Source of the DNA: Utricularia gibba
Taxonomy: Eukaryota > Streptophyta > Magnoliopsida > Lamiales > Lentibulariaceae
Assembly (NCBI GenBank): GCA_002189035.1
Contig: NEEC01000008.1
Coordinates: forward strand, 186,001 to 250,000
DNA length: 64,000 nucleotides
Direction: 5' to 3'
Part shown: positions 9,738 to 21,812 of the stretch, in pieces
Position numbering within the stretch: the first letter of the stretch is position 1
How the letters are laid out: each line of letters opens with the position of its first letter
Made by a program: the position numbers and the translations under genes
Notes under the pieces: generated by a model
What the model was told of the DNA's origin: nothing
Database searches by the model: none
What the model saw: only the letters and a program-made list of their open reading frames with translations

Positions 9738-10796
9738 TCATTGACAATCTGTTACTTCAGCTGCAACTGTCTGGGCTTCTAAAATCGGCTCGCTTTCAGA
9801 GAGAGTAGCCTCCAATCTATATGATTTACAACTGAAGTAGAAAATGGCGTTCATCAAAGTGTCCATCAACAGAACAAATGAGTACATAACTACCAAACTT
9901 GGCCCCTCCCAGCTTCCTAAAAATCCATCTCTGTAGCACAGCGTCTTCACGCTGTTTTCGAAGACGCCCTCTATGAAAGCCATTCCTATAGTGGATGCAA
10001 GAAATATCAATAGCCCAACTTGGTTTTGACCTCTAACCAAAGAGCCTGATCTCAGGAAGGCCTGTGACCCTGAGACATCCTCAAGAATTGATATTACTAC
10101 GGCAATGTTGCATATGATCATAACATTTGCCAAAACAATTGTGAATAATAGCACAATGGTGAATAAAAGACACACGAGAATGTGAGAAGGGCACCCCACG
10201 ATGAAAAATAAGCTGCTGATAATGTGCAAGATGGTGATGAACGAAAGGAAGCAACTAGAAATAACTCCACAAGACAACAAGTATGTGAAAAGTATACGCT
10301 TCCAAATCTTTGAAATGATTGTAGAAAACAGTGATGGATCAAATCTCTTTCTCGAATAGGCACAATCCACAGAACAGACAACCGCAGCCTTTGACATAAG
10401 CAATAGGGTCACGAATAGTGGGAGACACATTGCAGTTGAAACAACAGTTTCTGAAAGTTTTTGGCAAGAATGCCTAACTAGTGGTTCTAGGAGAAGCCCA
10501 CATGAATCAGCAAGCAATAAGAAACGTAGGGTTAACCACGTGACCAAGGACTGATTAACAAAAATATTTGACAAAAAAACAGCAGAAACTGGAAAAATCA
10601 ACACAACCACAATGGTGAGTAATCCCAATGAATTATATTGAAGAATCCTCAGAGTTTCTCTCAAGATCTCCATAGCATTCATAGAATGAGTCTCCAAACC
10701 AAGAGTCTGAAGATCAGAGCTTTCGTTTTCATCACTCTCCCAGTTTATTGCGCTTGCCCTGGTCCTTGCACTCAACCCACTAGCAGCTACCTCCAT
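9738..10796 (-). CDS. Multi-pass membrane protein, plant-specific
   Basis: A single uninterrupted frame of 352 aa on the minus strand starts MEVAASGLSARTRASAINWE. After an acidic, soluble N-terminus (1-50) come about six hydrophobic segments, roughly 54-77, 120-143, 165-192, 195-225, 255-275 and 298-322, then a short polar tail. The function is unknown to me. It resembles the plant family represented by Arabidopsis At1g69430 and At1g26650, and At1g69430 lies beside a DHHC gene (At1g69420) as I recall, so the linkage here may be conserved. The coding part has no intron. The stop faces the end of the DHHC gene, about 260 bp away (convergent pair). It could be a transporter or scaffold; no catalytic motif is visible. 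Confidence 0.82.
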   Translation of the reverse strand: MEVAASGLSARTRASAINWESDENESSDLQTLGLETHSMNAMEILRETLRILQYNSLGLLTIVVVLIFPVSAVFLSNIFVNQSLVTWLTLRFLLLADSCGLLLEPLVRHSCQKLSETVVSTAMCLPLFVTLLLMSKAAVVCSVDCAYSRKRFDPSLFSTIISKIWKRILFTYLLSCGVISSCFLSFITILHIISSLFFIVGCPSHILVCLLFTIVLLFTIVLANVMIICNIAVVISILEDVSGSQAFLRSGSLVRGQNQVGLLIFLASTIGMAFIEGVFENSVKTLCYRDGFLGSWEGPSLVVMYSFVLLMDTLMNAIFYFSCKSYRLEATLSESEPILEAQTVAAEVTDCQ

Positions 10797-11777
10797 TCAT
10801 GAACCACCTTCTCTTGACCACCGGTACAAGAATCGATCAAATACAAATGCAAAACAAGAACGACGATCCTACACTGAATTCTCGATCACCATTTCCGAAA
10901 ACCCTGAAATCATGGCCTCAATTCCAACACCATGACTGCGTACATCACAAGATCTCACATGAGTTTCAACGCAGTGTCACCTTGAAGAAAAAATTCGGAA
11001 TACCAGTGGCAGATGCGCTAAGAAAAGCATCGTGTTGAGAATGTCAGTGACGAACAAACACGCACCTTCAAGATGAAAAATAAAAAAACTCTTCGATCCA
11101 AAAGACGAGAATCTGGGATACACGAAATGAAGAGCGAGGATCCAATAACTACATAAACGAAAGTCATCGATGGCGCATTAAGGTAGAGAGACATGTAATG
11201 TTGTTGGGAGTGTACAGTTACATATGGTCGTCCATCACTAATTTCAAGTACACTAATTTTCTCAAATTCTTCTTACAAACAAGTATCTTATATAAAACTA
11301 TTTAAAATATACTGATATGTCAGTATATATTTTTATTGATAGTCAATATTGTGTTATTATATTGTACACAATAAAAAGTCCAACAATAAAGATTTGATTG
11401 ATTATTCCAGGTTTAGGAATATTTGAATATAATCTTGTAAGATATAAATAAAAAATAGATACAATATATAGTCAAAATTCATCAAACAATCTCAATATAA
11501 GAAATAAATATTCTTAATGAATATCTCCTCCCCTCAACAATTAAAGATATCTTTGGACAAAATTTCTCTCCTACTTTCTATATTTTAATGTTTTCATATT
11601 TTAAAGTTGAGTATGTGCCCTAATTGCAGTTAAATGTTTGTGATGAAACTTTGTTTGTCAAAGTACACATGTATGCTGTTGATTTATTATATATTTTAAT
11701 ATTTAATTTGAAATTTAATTTTATTTTATGTAATTTTTTTTCTCACAAATATGCTTTTAATTGAAATTAAAACTTTA
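10797..11777. other. Upstream region of the membrane-protein gene
   Basis: The first 400 bp has mixed composition and probably contains the promoter and leader of the minus-strand gene. The rest is AT-rich with no supportable gene. Confidence 0.4.
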
Positions 11778-11999
11778 GAATGTGTTTGATACATAAATAA
11801 ATTATACATGAGATAAAAGTAAATATATAAAGAGGGGATATATGATATGATAATTTTATCCCAACTATTACCCTCTTATTATTTTATCTCATATTCATGT
11901 TATAAGTAATTCAAAATATAATTTATCCCACTTACCAAACATTGTGTTTTCTTTTTCCCATTTAATTATCTCTCTTTATACTTTTTATCAAACACACTC
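11778..11999. mobile_element. Tourist/Harbinger-like MITE
   Basis: A 222-bp AT-rich element starts GAATGTGTTTGAT. Its far end, read inverted, is GAGTGTGTTTGAT (12 of 13 bases identical). It is flanked on both sides by TTA (11775-11777 and 12000-12002), the 3-bp target duplication expected of PIF/Harbinger elements. It has no coding capacity. The inner arms are also partly complementary. Confidence 0.65.
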
Positions 12000-12002
12000 T
12001 TA

Positions 12003-12764
12003 AGATATATGGCAGAATAGAAGATTGATCTCAATTACTTAAAGTCAAAGGTCTAATCAAATATCGTTATTAAAGTGTATATGGTATAATTTGTGTACTA
12101 GTATGTAAGCTGTAGAAATTATAATTATTATTTTAAATAACAATCACATAACTTAAGTAAACAAGTCATTATTTGAAGTGTAAACATACACATATGAGTA
12201 AACATATGCATTGATGAAGTGTTAATTCAAAGCATTATTTTTCATTTTTTAATATCCATCTTCTCATTTTATTATTGTTTTTTTTTTTGTGTTCATTTTT
12301 AGAAAATTGATAAGTAATTTTATATCAATTATATGTGTGTTTTTATATAACTCTATTAGATAGGTTTCACATTTATTTTATTTTATTTTTTATATATATT
12401 TTTAAATGAATTATATATTTTTTCTATCAATTTAATCTTTTTGAAAATAAAATGTGTTTTACGATTATTTAAAATGATTTCAATCTAAATTAGAGGAAAT
12501 GGTCTTAATAGCACCATTTTAAAACCACGGTTGGATCGGTTGAGTTGCTAGTCCAATTTGTACCCAATAACCTTAGTGGTTGGGTTGAAGTTCCGGATGT
12601 ATAAATACCTCATTGTTTTCATAAAACCTAGTTTTCTCATTTATCTTCTATATTTTGCTGATGTCATCTTTTGTTGGTTGAGAATAAGTATGAAATGTAT
12701 TAATCTAGCAACAATATACCTCAATCTTTGTCAACCCAATGCCAAATAACAAATGAAGTACTAC
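12003..12764. other. AT-rich flank of element A
   Basis: No supportable gene. The last five bases (12760-12764, ACTAC) are the left copy of the target-site duplication of element A. Confidence 0.5.
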
Positions 12765-13150
12765 TGATAACACACAAATTCTACTATTTTTATAATATGA
12801 AAATTATAACTTTTTAATTACGTTTTAGGTGTTTATTTTATGATTTTAATTGTTTTACCAAAACAAGAAAGAGAAAATGAGTACTTGAGACAGGAGAAGA
12901 TTTTTTTTTGTGTTAGTAGACTAAATAACATACAAAAAAAAGAGTGAGAAAAAAAATATTTTTGGAGAGAGGAGCAAAAAAAAAGAAAAACACACATAGG
13001 GAGCTCGTTGTGTAAGCTTTAAAACGAACAAGAAAGTGGGACGAAAACGATTTTTTTGGAATGAGAGCCTCAAACTTGAGGAACAACACCAAGAACCTAG
13101 TTCAACGCTACTGTTCCGAACTATGAATAGTAGTTGAATTGTTTTGTGTT
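12765..13150 (+). repeat. 5' LTR remnant of element A
   Basis: Matches the first part of the 3' LTR: both start TGATAACACACA, share an ATATGAAAATTATAA block, and share ACGAACAAGAAAGTGGG (13024 and 22244). The match stops near 13150 and gag-like sequence follows at once. About 0.85-1 kb of LTR, the PBS, the leader and the gag N-terminus are therefore missing, probably by one deletion. Confidence 0.75.
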
Positions 13151-13155
13151 TTTAG

Positions 13156-14100
13156 TTGATGCATTTGCGTTCTTTTGATGTAGGTGATTTCGATTTCAAC
13201 CCTAAACTTGAGAAGATTGCTAGGCAAAACCCAAAAAAAGTGAGGGAAGCGGCTATATTGAGAAGACTTCTTGCCATGAACCAAGTGGTTTTAAAGATGT
13301 ACAAACCAAAAAAAACGTTGAATGAATTGGATGTTGCTGACCACACCTATAGAGGTCTATGCATCACGTTCCCAGAGGATGCAACAAATGAGCTTAAATT
13401 GACAATGATTAATTTTTTACATAAGTTCTATGGAAAAATTGGAGAGAACCTTCATGAGCATCTAGACAATGTGACAATGGTGTATACATTATTTAAGGGA
13501 ACTGGAATGACCGAGAATTCAATCTGTTTGAGAGCCTTCCAATTTACTTTGGAAGGAGGAGCTAAAACATGGTTAACTCTCTAAGACCAGGAAGCATCAC
13601 AGATTGAGCTAGTATGAAAAAGATATTTTTGAACAAATATTTTCCAACTTTAAAAACTGAGCAATCGGAAAGAAAATAAGTGATATTGAGCAAATGAGTG
13701 GCAAATCATTGCATGAATATTGGAAAAGATTCAACCAATTTTTGGGGTCATGCCCGCACCACGGGTTTCCAAACTAATGTCTTGGTCAAATATTTCTATG
13801 ATGGATTATTATGCATAGATAGGGCCATAATTGATTTGGTGGCAAGAGGATTCTTGAGGAAAAAAATGTCAACCGATTCTCTTTTCTTGTTTGAGGAGCT
13901 ACATGAGCATTCCAAACATATTATCATGAAACATGCTTCAAATAAGAGAGTATATGAAGTGGAGAGCAAGTCCCCGGTTTCAAAGACTTAACTCACGAAA
14001 AATGTTGTTTTCATGTCTGAAATGATGAAGGAGTTGCTCTTATTCCAAGCTAAGGGATATTTAGACCTCCAGTAGAGAAAGAAATATGATCTATATTCAA
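13156..14100 (+). pseudogene. Element A gag remnant
   Basis: The frame at 13156-13584 (142 codons) contains a gag block (HLDNVTMVYTLFKGTG ... LRAFQFTLEGGAKTWLTL). A second frame at 13698-13991 continues with LVKYFYDGLLCIDRAIIDLV, the expected downstream part of Athila/Tat-type gag. Stops and shifts separate them. No zinc knuckle is recognisable downstream. Confidence 0.8.
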
Positions 14101-14516
14101 ACACATACAACTCTGCCTGGAGAAGTGTTGAAGACATTCATGGCGCAATCCATTAAAAATTACGCAAAAAATCAACAAGCCATCCAAAATTTGGAGGTTC
14201 AAGTAAGTCAGTTGGCAAAGAAACTTGGAGAGCTAAAATAGAAAGGAAGCTTGCCATCTCAATTGAAGCCAAATCCAAATTCCAATGGAGGGCCAAACAT
14301 CAGTGCCATGACCCTTAGGAATGGGAAAGAGAAACTTGGACGAGAATTAATCTCAATTGCAACTAAGGAAAATGAAACAGGGAAGACAAAAATGAGAAGG
14401 AGAAAATGTTGAAGGCATTACGGAATACTCAATTAAATCAAACACTCTTGTAGTATATAGATCTTGTGCTAAAGAGTGTCAAATATTAGAAGCAACTATG
14501 CACGTCCAAACCCAAG

Positions 14517-15165
14517 TTGAAAGAGAAGGGAAAGGTGAAATTGAGTGAAAGTTGCTCAGCGCTTCTCACATGGAAACTACTTGAAAAACACAAGGATTTG
14601 GGTACATTTTTAATCCCATGCAAAATGGGAGATTTGTGCATCAAGAGAGCTATGACAGACCTAGGAGCTTCTATTAATGTTATGTTGAATTCTGTTTATG
14701 AGGTTCTTAGATTGGAACATTTGCAAGTAGCGGGAGTGCAAATAGAATTAGTGGATCAAAGAGTGATTTCTCCCAAGGGATTGGTTGAGGATGTTTTAGT
14801 GAAAAAAGCATTTGGTATTCCTAGTCGATTTTAATGTAATGAATATGCCCACTAGAGGATCAAAGAACATTACCATTATCTTAAGATCATTTTTGAGTAC
14901 TTTAAATACTATCATTAATGTGAAGATGGGTATCATTGAGCTCTCTTTTGATGAAGACAAAATCACACTTGATATGAAGGAGGTGAAGAATTATCCTAGT
15001 AATTTTGAGAGCATTTGTGCAGTAGATGTGATGGATGGACTTATTGAAAAGCACTTGGAAAAAGAAATTCAAGAAAAGAAAAAAGCTCATGAAGAATCTC
15101 TACTTAAAAAATTGGAAGTTGAAGAGAAATTTGAGCAACTGAATGTGCTGCAAGCCGAAACCTAG
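14517..15165 (+). pseudogene. Element A aspartic protease remnant
   Basis: GTFLIPCKMGDLCIKRAMTD leads to DLGASINVM, the retroviral-type protease active-site motif with the DLGA variant usual for this gypsy branch. FLVDFNVMNMPTRGS and ITLDMKE follow in a second frame, with about a 20-base overlap at 14812-14834. One frameshift breaks the two. The Lys/Glu-rich linker to reverse transcriptase follows. Confidence 0.8.
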
Positions 15166-15183
15166 GAAGAGAGGTTAGCTGAA

Positions 15184-16608
15184 TTGAAACCATTGCCTAT
15201 TTGTCTAAAATATGTTTTTCTTGACGTAGAGTTCATAAACCATGTTCTCATTTCCACTGATCTAAGCTCAGACCAAGAGTCACGTCTACTCAAAGTACTG
15301 AAGAGAAACAAGAAGGCAATAGATTGGACGTTTGATGACATTGAAGGGATATGCCTCTTCATATTCATGCATAGAATTTTTATGGAGGATGGAGCAAAAC
15401 CAGCTCGTCAACCTCAAATATGCCTCAATCCAAATATGATAGAGGTGGTAAGAAAAGAAATTATTAAACATTATGATGCAGAAATTATCTACTTCATCAA
15501 CGACAGTGAATGGGTGAGCCCCATCAATGTGGTACCAAAGAAGATTGGAATGACCTTGTTGGAGAATGATAGAAGCAAACTTGTTCAAGAAAGAGTGCAA
15601 AATGGGTGGCAAATTTGTATAGATTATCGAAAATTAAATGAAGTGACAGAAAAAAACATTATCCCTTGCTTTTTATTGATCAGATGTTGAAAAAATTGGT
15701 TGAATTATTTTATTTTTTTATGAATATTTTGGATATAATCATGTTCTTATTTCAAGACAGGATCAAGATAAGACAACCTTCACATGCCCATTTGGAACTT
15801 ATGCTTATAAGAGGATGTCTTTTGAGTTGTGTAATGCCCCAACCACATTTTAGAAGTACATAAGTAGTATTTCTCCAATTTTGGTGAGGATTTTATTGAA
15901 ATATTTATGTATAATTTTATGGTATATGGAGAAAATTTTGAGTTATGCTTAGACCATTTAGATCATGTTTTGAAGAAATATGTTGAAAAGAACCTGGTTT
16001 CAAATTCTGAAAATATTATTTTATGATAGATCAAAATTGCACTGAGACATGTGATTTATGAAAGGGGATTTAACTAGATAAGGCAAAAATCGAAATTATG
16101 TCTGAACTTATCCTATTGATGTGAAATGTGTTTGATCATTTCTCGAACATGCTAGTTTTTATAAGAGGTTCATTAAGAATTTTTTAAAAATTGCTTTGAC
16201 TCTTAGTAGGTTGTTGTCTAATGATATTGCTTTTGATTTTGATGATTCATGTAAATATGCATTTCATTCTTTGGTTAAGGCTGTTATTATTGCACCTATG
16301 ATGCAACCATCTTATTGGAAGTATGATTTTGAGATTATGTGTGATACTAATAATCATGATGTGGGTGATGTTTTAGGGTAGAAAATAAAAGGGAAGTACC
16401 ATGTTATTTCTTATACTTCCAAAACTTTCGATGAAGTTCAGAAATATTACACCATCACTATGAGGGAAATCTATATGGATCATTCTGCAGTGAAGCACTT
16501 GATGGAGAAGAAGGTCTCCAAACAAAGACTTATCAAATGGGTTCTTTTAGTTCAAAAATTTGACGTTGTGATCAAGGAAGACCTGGAAGGGAGAACCTTG
16601 TGGCTGAT
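15184..16608 (+). pseudogene. Element A reverse transcriptase and RNase H remnant
   Basis: 15184-15690 encodes the N-terminal RT region (KPLPICLKYVFLD, NKKAIDWTFDDIEGI, WVSPINVVPKK, ICIDYRKLNEVTEKN). The palm and YxDD region (15700-16000) is scattered over frames with many stops. 16196-16600 contains the RNase H part (PSYWKYDFEIMCDTNNHDVG, LIKWVLLVQKFDVVIKE). It ends inside a NLVAD-HLKRIEG block that is split by the insertion 16609-17149. Not functional. Confidence 0.82.
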
Positions 16609-17149
16609 TGTTACGAGTGAAAATCAATCCCGGAGATGGGGCTGATTTTTGGACTATAGATGCGATCGGAAATATCGTGCCTTTATGCTTTTTGGCGATT
16701 TGTTCGGCGTGATTGAAAGAGATAAAGGCAGGAAGAGGTTTTTACGTGGAAACCACCGTAAGGCGGAAAAACACGGAGCTGTTGGAGCTCGCCAGAGAAG
16801 ATTTCTACTAGGCGGAGGTGGTCGAGAAAATGATACAGGTCTTTTTTGGGGGTTTCAGGGTCCAACCCCGGTTTTCTTTAGAACTTCTCCTCTTTATAGG
16901 AGAGGCCGAGCTAGTCGAATCCCCCTTTCTGCAGGTGTCGTTTGCCTTTTGTACTTGTACTGTGACCTTACTTTTCAGATGATCGCCGTCCGTTCTGCTA
17001 TGATTCGGCCGCTTTACAAGCTGCATTATACGGCCGTCACTGTCAGATCTCTGATACATATCGGTCTGTCGGCAATCGCTATTCCCTCAGAGCTCCTTTC
17101 GGCAGCCTTTTCAGAGACCGATTATTTTCGACCGATTTACGCCCCATCA
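16609..17149 (+). repeat. Probable solo LTR inserted in element A
   Basis: A 541-bp, clearly GC-richer segment interrupts the pol reading: NLVAD ends at 16608 and HLKRIEGNEDDG resumes after 17150. It starts TGTTACGAG and ends CCCCATCA, giving the TG...CA of an LTR, and its flanks are CTGAT (16604-16608) and TTGAT (17150-17154), a 5-bp duplication with one mismatch. A TATA-like TTTATA at 16893 sits inside an inverted CTCCT/AGGAG pair. The 183-codon frame across it has no protein similarity. The parent element is not in the window. Orientation is inferred from the TATA only. Confidence 0.65.
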
Positions 17150-17880
17150 TTGATCATCTTAAAAGAATTGAAGGGAATGAAGATGATGGAATCATCATAG
17201 AAACATTTCTCGATGAACAGTTATTCTCAGTTTGGACTACTATATGTGAATCATGGTTTGCCGATATTGCAAACTTTGTTTCAACAGGGATGATGCTACC
17301 TAGAATAAACTATTATGCAAGGAACAAGATAAAGAGTGATGCCAAATATTACATATGGGATTATCCATATTTATGGAAGAGATGCAATAATGGTGTCATT
17401 CGAAGGTGCATTCATGAAATTTAAATTCCAAAAATCATTGATTCTTATCATGCAGAACTTTTGGTGGTCATCATGGACCGAATGTACAGCCAGAAAAATT
17501 TTAGATTGTGGATTCTATTGGCCTCATATTTTTAAAGATTGTTATGCTTATTGCAAAAGTTGTAAACAATGCCAAAGAGTAGAAAATTTATCAAACAGAA
17601 ATGAAATGCCTCAAAAAGGAATCCTAGTATGTGAGTTATTTGATGCATGGGGTATAGATTTTCTTAGATCATTTCCTACCTCAGCAAGTTACAATTACAT
17701 TTTGATTGCAATTGATTATGTGTTCAAATGGATTGAGGCAATTCCTACATAGATTGATGATGCAAAGATAGTGATTAACTTTTTGCACAACAACATTTTT
17801 GTGAGAAATGGAACTCCTAGTTTTTGACCTGATTCGGGAAATTAAAGAATTGAAATAGGGAGTGACCGACACCTCCCTGA
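17150..17880 (+). pseudogene. Element A integrase remnant
   Basis: After HLKRIEGNEDDGIIIETFLDEQLF come the zinc-binding and core regions: CGFYWPHIFKDCYAYCKSC (HHCC second half, CxxC at CKSCKQC), then AWGIDFLRSFPTSASYNYIL and AIDYVFKWIEAIPT. The core ends near 17830 (FVRNGTP) and the DExG and C-terminal parts are missing. What follows to 18597 is non-coding tail of the element. Confidence 0.8.
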
Positions 17881-18597
17881 ACAAGTTGTTATGATGGTTT
17901 AGTGTTGTTTATTTTTATTTTTATTCTATTTTTATTTTATGTTTCTGTTTAGGATTCTGTTTATGTGAAATAAGTGACATCTATTAGTTCTTGTTAGGAC
18001 TAAAAAAAGTGTTTTTTGTCTGGTTTTTACTATTGGCAATAAACTATTTCTAATAGGTTTATGATTGAACATTATAACTGTGAGATAATTTAGATGAATG
18101 AGCTTTGTGGATCATTTTTACTTTCTAAGCATATTTCTACCCTTTTACTTTATGAGAGTATGTGTAAGATTAGAGGAATCTAGAGAGTGCAATATAGATT
18201 AGTTTCACACAATTTGTTGGAATTCATAATCACTATGGAGCAAATTGCCAACAAAAAAAAGAGAGAAAGATGAATAATGGGTCGAAAAAAAGGGAAAAAA
18301 AGCATCATCGAAAAAGTATGAGACCCAAGTCTTAAAAAGCATCACATAATAAAAAAGCATATGAGGATTCAATAAGACGTAAAAGGGTGAGCAAGGATAG
18401 ATTAATTGAAAGGAGTAAGAGGAGTCCTGGTGTTATAAGGTGTGAGTGCTTGGCCAACACTCATTGAAAGAAAAGTTCATGACACCCAGATTAGTCTTGA
18501 AAAGCTGCTCCTACACTTCCAAAAAAAAAAAGAAAAAAAAAGAGAAGAAAAAAGAAACAAAATTTGTTGGCAACTATAATCTTAAGTGATTTTGGTT

Positions 18598-21586
18598 TAG
18601 GGGTGACCATTCGGTAGTGTTGAGTATATTGAATTAAATACGGAACTTCCAAATACTGAAATTTGTAAAAATTTATATACTAAATCCTAACCAAATAATG
18701 TGTCAACTGAAATACCAAATACTGAAATCATTTCGGTATTTAGTATTTGGTTCATCAAATTCCAAATTTTTTATCTCATTAAATATTAATAGTAAAATAT
18801 ATCCCACATATTTAAGATGCCAAAAGGGTCTCAAATATAATATATAAAAAATTCTTAATTTCATTCCATAAAATAAAATACAATAACTTAGGTTTTACGA
18901 AGAACTCATAACTTCCTACTCCAAAGTGATGGAAGAAATTCCTGCTATCTCTGAAACAATAAGATTTAAAAAACATAATATTAGTTTAGATAGATAATAT
19001 CAAAAAACAATAATATATAATTATAAAATATCATCAATAATATGATAATTACCATTCTCAAATTTCTCTTGCTCTAAAGGATCTTCTTCAATGTTTCCTA
19101 AATCATATAATCCTCTAAGCCAATCTTCGGTGCATATGAGTGATTCTATACTCTTGGGACTCGAACTTCTAAAAGGATCAAGAATTCGACCACCTATCGT
19201 ATATCAAATAAAAACTTAAAGATTATATATTAAACTAGAATAAGTTATGAAAAAAATATGTGGTACCTGTATTAAATGCCGACTCAGATGCGACAGTAGA
19301 GATAGGAATTGATAAAACATCACGAGCCATTTGAGCAAGCACAGGAAACTAACAGCATTCACTTTCCAATATGATAAAATATCAAACTTAGAATTGGCCA
19401 TGATTGTTTCTGTATCTTCACTCAAATATTTATCCAATTCTGATCTATCAACTTTAGCTCTCATACCTTTGTTCTTCTTCCATCGATCCAACATTTCCAA
19501 TAATTTGATATCACTGTCACTCTCATTATTAGGTTGCTTTGACAAGTGACTATTGTCCCCACAATTACCATCACTTACATTATTGCTAATCACATCCTCT
19601 ATATTATCCCCACAATTACCTTTATACTCTTCAAATAAAGTGTAGAGAGTTTTTCTAATCTTAAAAATCATGTCAACTGACTTTTCACCATAAATATCAT
19701 TTAAGCAATACTCCAAATACTCAAATTTTTGACGAGGATAAAAAATAACAGCAATGAATATCAACTTGTTCATCTTTTATGCATCACCCCAATATTTCAA
19801 ATATTTTTCTCTCATTTTTATTGCCATTTCAACCAAGTTCACATCACTAGAGTTTTGTCATTCATGTAAAGCTTCATCAACATTTGTAATCTCATGGAAA
19901 AAAAATTGGCAGTGAGAAAATTAGAAGTAGAGACTTTCAGAGTAAGTTGATAAAATTATTCAAGATGTTTGACAAGTCTTCTCACATCATCCCAATCACT
20001 CGCACTTGATATCATGCATATTCCTGTATCATTTTCAAGATCTTTCCTAAAGCTGGTGTTTTCATCATCATATCTCTCAAAGGCCTTCTCAAATTTAAGT
20101 GCAATTTCCAATATCAGATAAGTAGCATTTCACCTAATTGGCACATCTAATGTCAATGAATATTTACACTGAATATTTTTAGCCGTTGCACATTCTTTAA
20201 ACTTCTGCAACCTTTGAGGAGATCCTCTAATATATTTTACAACTTCTCTAACTTTCTTCACAAAATCCATTGCCAATTTTAAACCATCCCTCACAACTAA
20301 ATTAATGATGTGAGCAACACACCGCATACGAAGCAATTCACATTTCATCACACTTTCTTTCCTATTACAATACTTCTCTTTCAAAAACTGAATAGCAACA
20401 TCATTTCAACTAGTATTGTCAACTGTAATTGTAAAAATTCAATTCAATCCCCAATCACGTAAACATCTATCAATAGCAACATCCATGTCTGTTCCCCTTT
20501 GAATCGATATAATGAGTAGTCAATCACATAAAACTCAACAATCGTTTGTGCAATATCCAATCCTCATCAATATAATGAGCAGTCAAGCACATGTAATTCA
20601 CTCTTTGAATCGAAGTCCAATTATCAGTAGTTAAACTTACTCTTTGGGTGCGAGCTTCTAAAATACTCTTTCAATTTTTCCTTTTCAAAGTAAAGCAAGT
20701 CATATATATCATGTTGCACTATCCATCTTGAAGGAACTTTAAACTTAGTACAAACAATAGACATAAAATAGGCAAATTCAGGCCTTAAAACAAATGAAAA
20801 AGGAAGCTCGGTAGATATTATTAATTGTATCAAAGCCTTTCTAATAGTTTTTGGATCGCACCTGATAGTAGTCATATTAGAATTGACTCTAGAATTGAAT
20901 GTGATAATTGTTTGTTTTGAATCAGTATCAGTAGGTTGCATCCTTTCCTTGCAAGTTGTATTATGACTCTTCAGTGTAGACGTCCCATTCGTAGTATTAG
21001 CTCTTATTTCAAGTCCACATGCCTTGCATCGGGCCTTCATTGTTCCATCAGAACCTTCAAATCTTTCATAATCAGACCATAAAGGTGATCTCAAAGCCAT
21101 TTGTTTTCTCTTCTTCCCGCTAGATCTACCAATTGCAGACACTGAAGGTGTTGTAGATTGCCCAGAAAGTGGTGGAGGAGGTGGGTGATTAGAAGATTAC
21201 TCAATGGATAATGGCTGAGTTGAATCATTATCCATGGTAGATAAGAATGGTGGTGGTTGAATTTGGACCAGATTTCTTCAAACCAAAGTGTGTTCAAGAA
21301 CGAAGAATAGCGACGGCATGATTCCTAAAAAAGACAAAACCCTAATAATTCTAAAAGATATAATATATTAGATATTAAATAATATATATTTAAATAACAA
21401 TATAAACCTTTGGTTTATTCGGTATATACCAAATTATATTTCCTATTTCAAATACCAAACCAAAATCCAAAATTTTTAAGAATAATCTACAAAGTATATA
21501 CCAAATACCGAATACTGAATTTCAAATACCAAATAACATAAAATTCAATTCAGTATTTGGAATTCCATTAATTTTGCGCAGCCCTA
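18598..21586 (-). mobile_element. hAT transposon nested in element A
   Basis: A 2989-bp DNA transposon begins TAGGGGTGACCA and ends ...TGCGCAGCCCTA, which inverted reads TAGGGCTGCGCA (imperfect terminal inverted repeats typical of hAT). The flanks are TTTTGGTT (18590-18597) and TTTTGGAT (21587-21594), an 8-bp target duplication with one change, as expected for hAT. Subterminal regions carry many copies of a CGGTATTTGG/CCAAATACCG motif on both sides, a common transposase-binding arrangement. It encodes a broken transposase on the minus strand. It inserted after element A because it lies in A's tail. Confidence 0.85.
19021..21235 (-). pseudogene. hAT transposase (RICESLEEPER-like), broken
   Basis: Minus-strand pieces occur in order. 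The N-terminus at 21235 reads MDNDSTQPLSIE then a stop. The BED zinc finger (SPLWSDYERFEG ... ARCKACGLEIRA ... STLKSHNTTC) is at 21142-20950. Central parts include RCVAHIINLVVRDGL at 20320 and a DUF4413-like block (MNKLIFIAVIFYPRQKFEYL) at 19773. The C-terminal dimerisation region has SIPISTVASESAFNTG, an apparent GT-AG intron at about 19264-19194, and GGRILDPFRSSSPKSIESLI. Stops and frameshifts in the middle make it dead, although the terminal domains remain readable. Confidence 0.82.
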
Positions 21587-21812
21587 TTTTGGATTAATCA
21601 ATTTGATGAGACCATCTTCAAAAGCACTCTTCAAGAATAATCTATTTATGCACATTTGAGTGATAATATAACATGCACACTAGCACTCTTTGGCATAGGC
21701 ATCTGAAATTATACCTAAGTTGTTTATGTTCATCATTGACACATAAGAAGTCAGTTCCCTATTAGTCTTAATTAAGATTTGAGGGCAAGTTTAATATCGT
21801 TGTAGCATAGTG

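Noticed and set aside
16649-17200. 183-codon open frame
   Set aside because: It lies across the proposed solo LTR and its borders, has no recognisable domain, and the host gypsy reading is continuous once the segment is removed.
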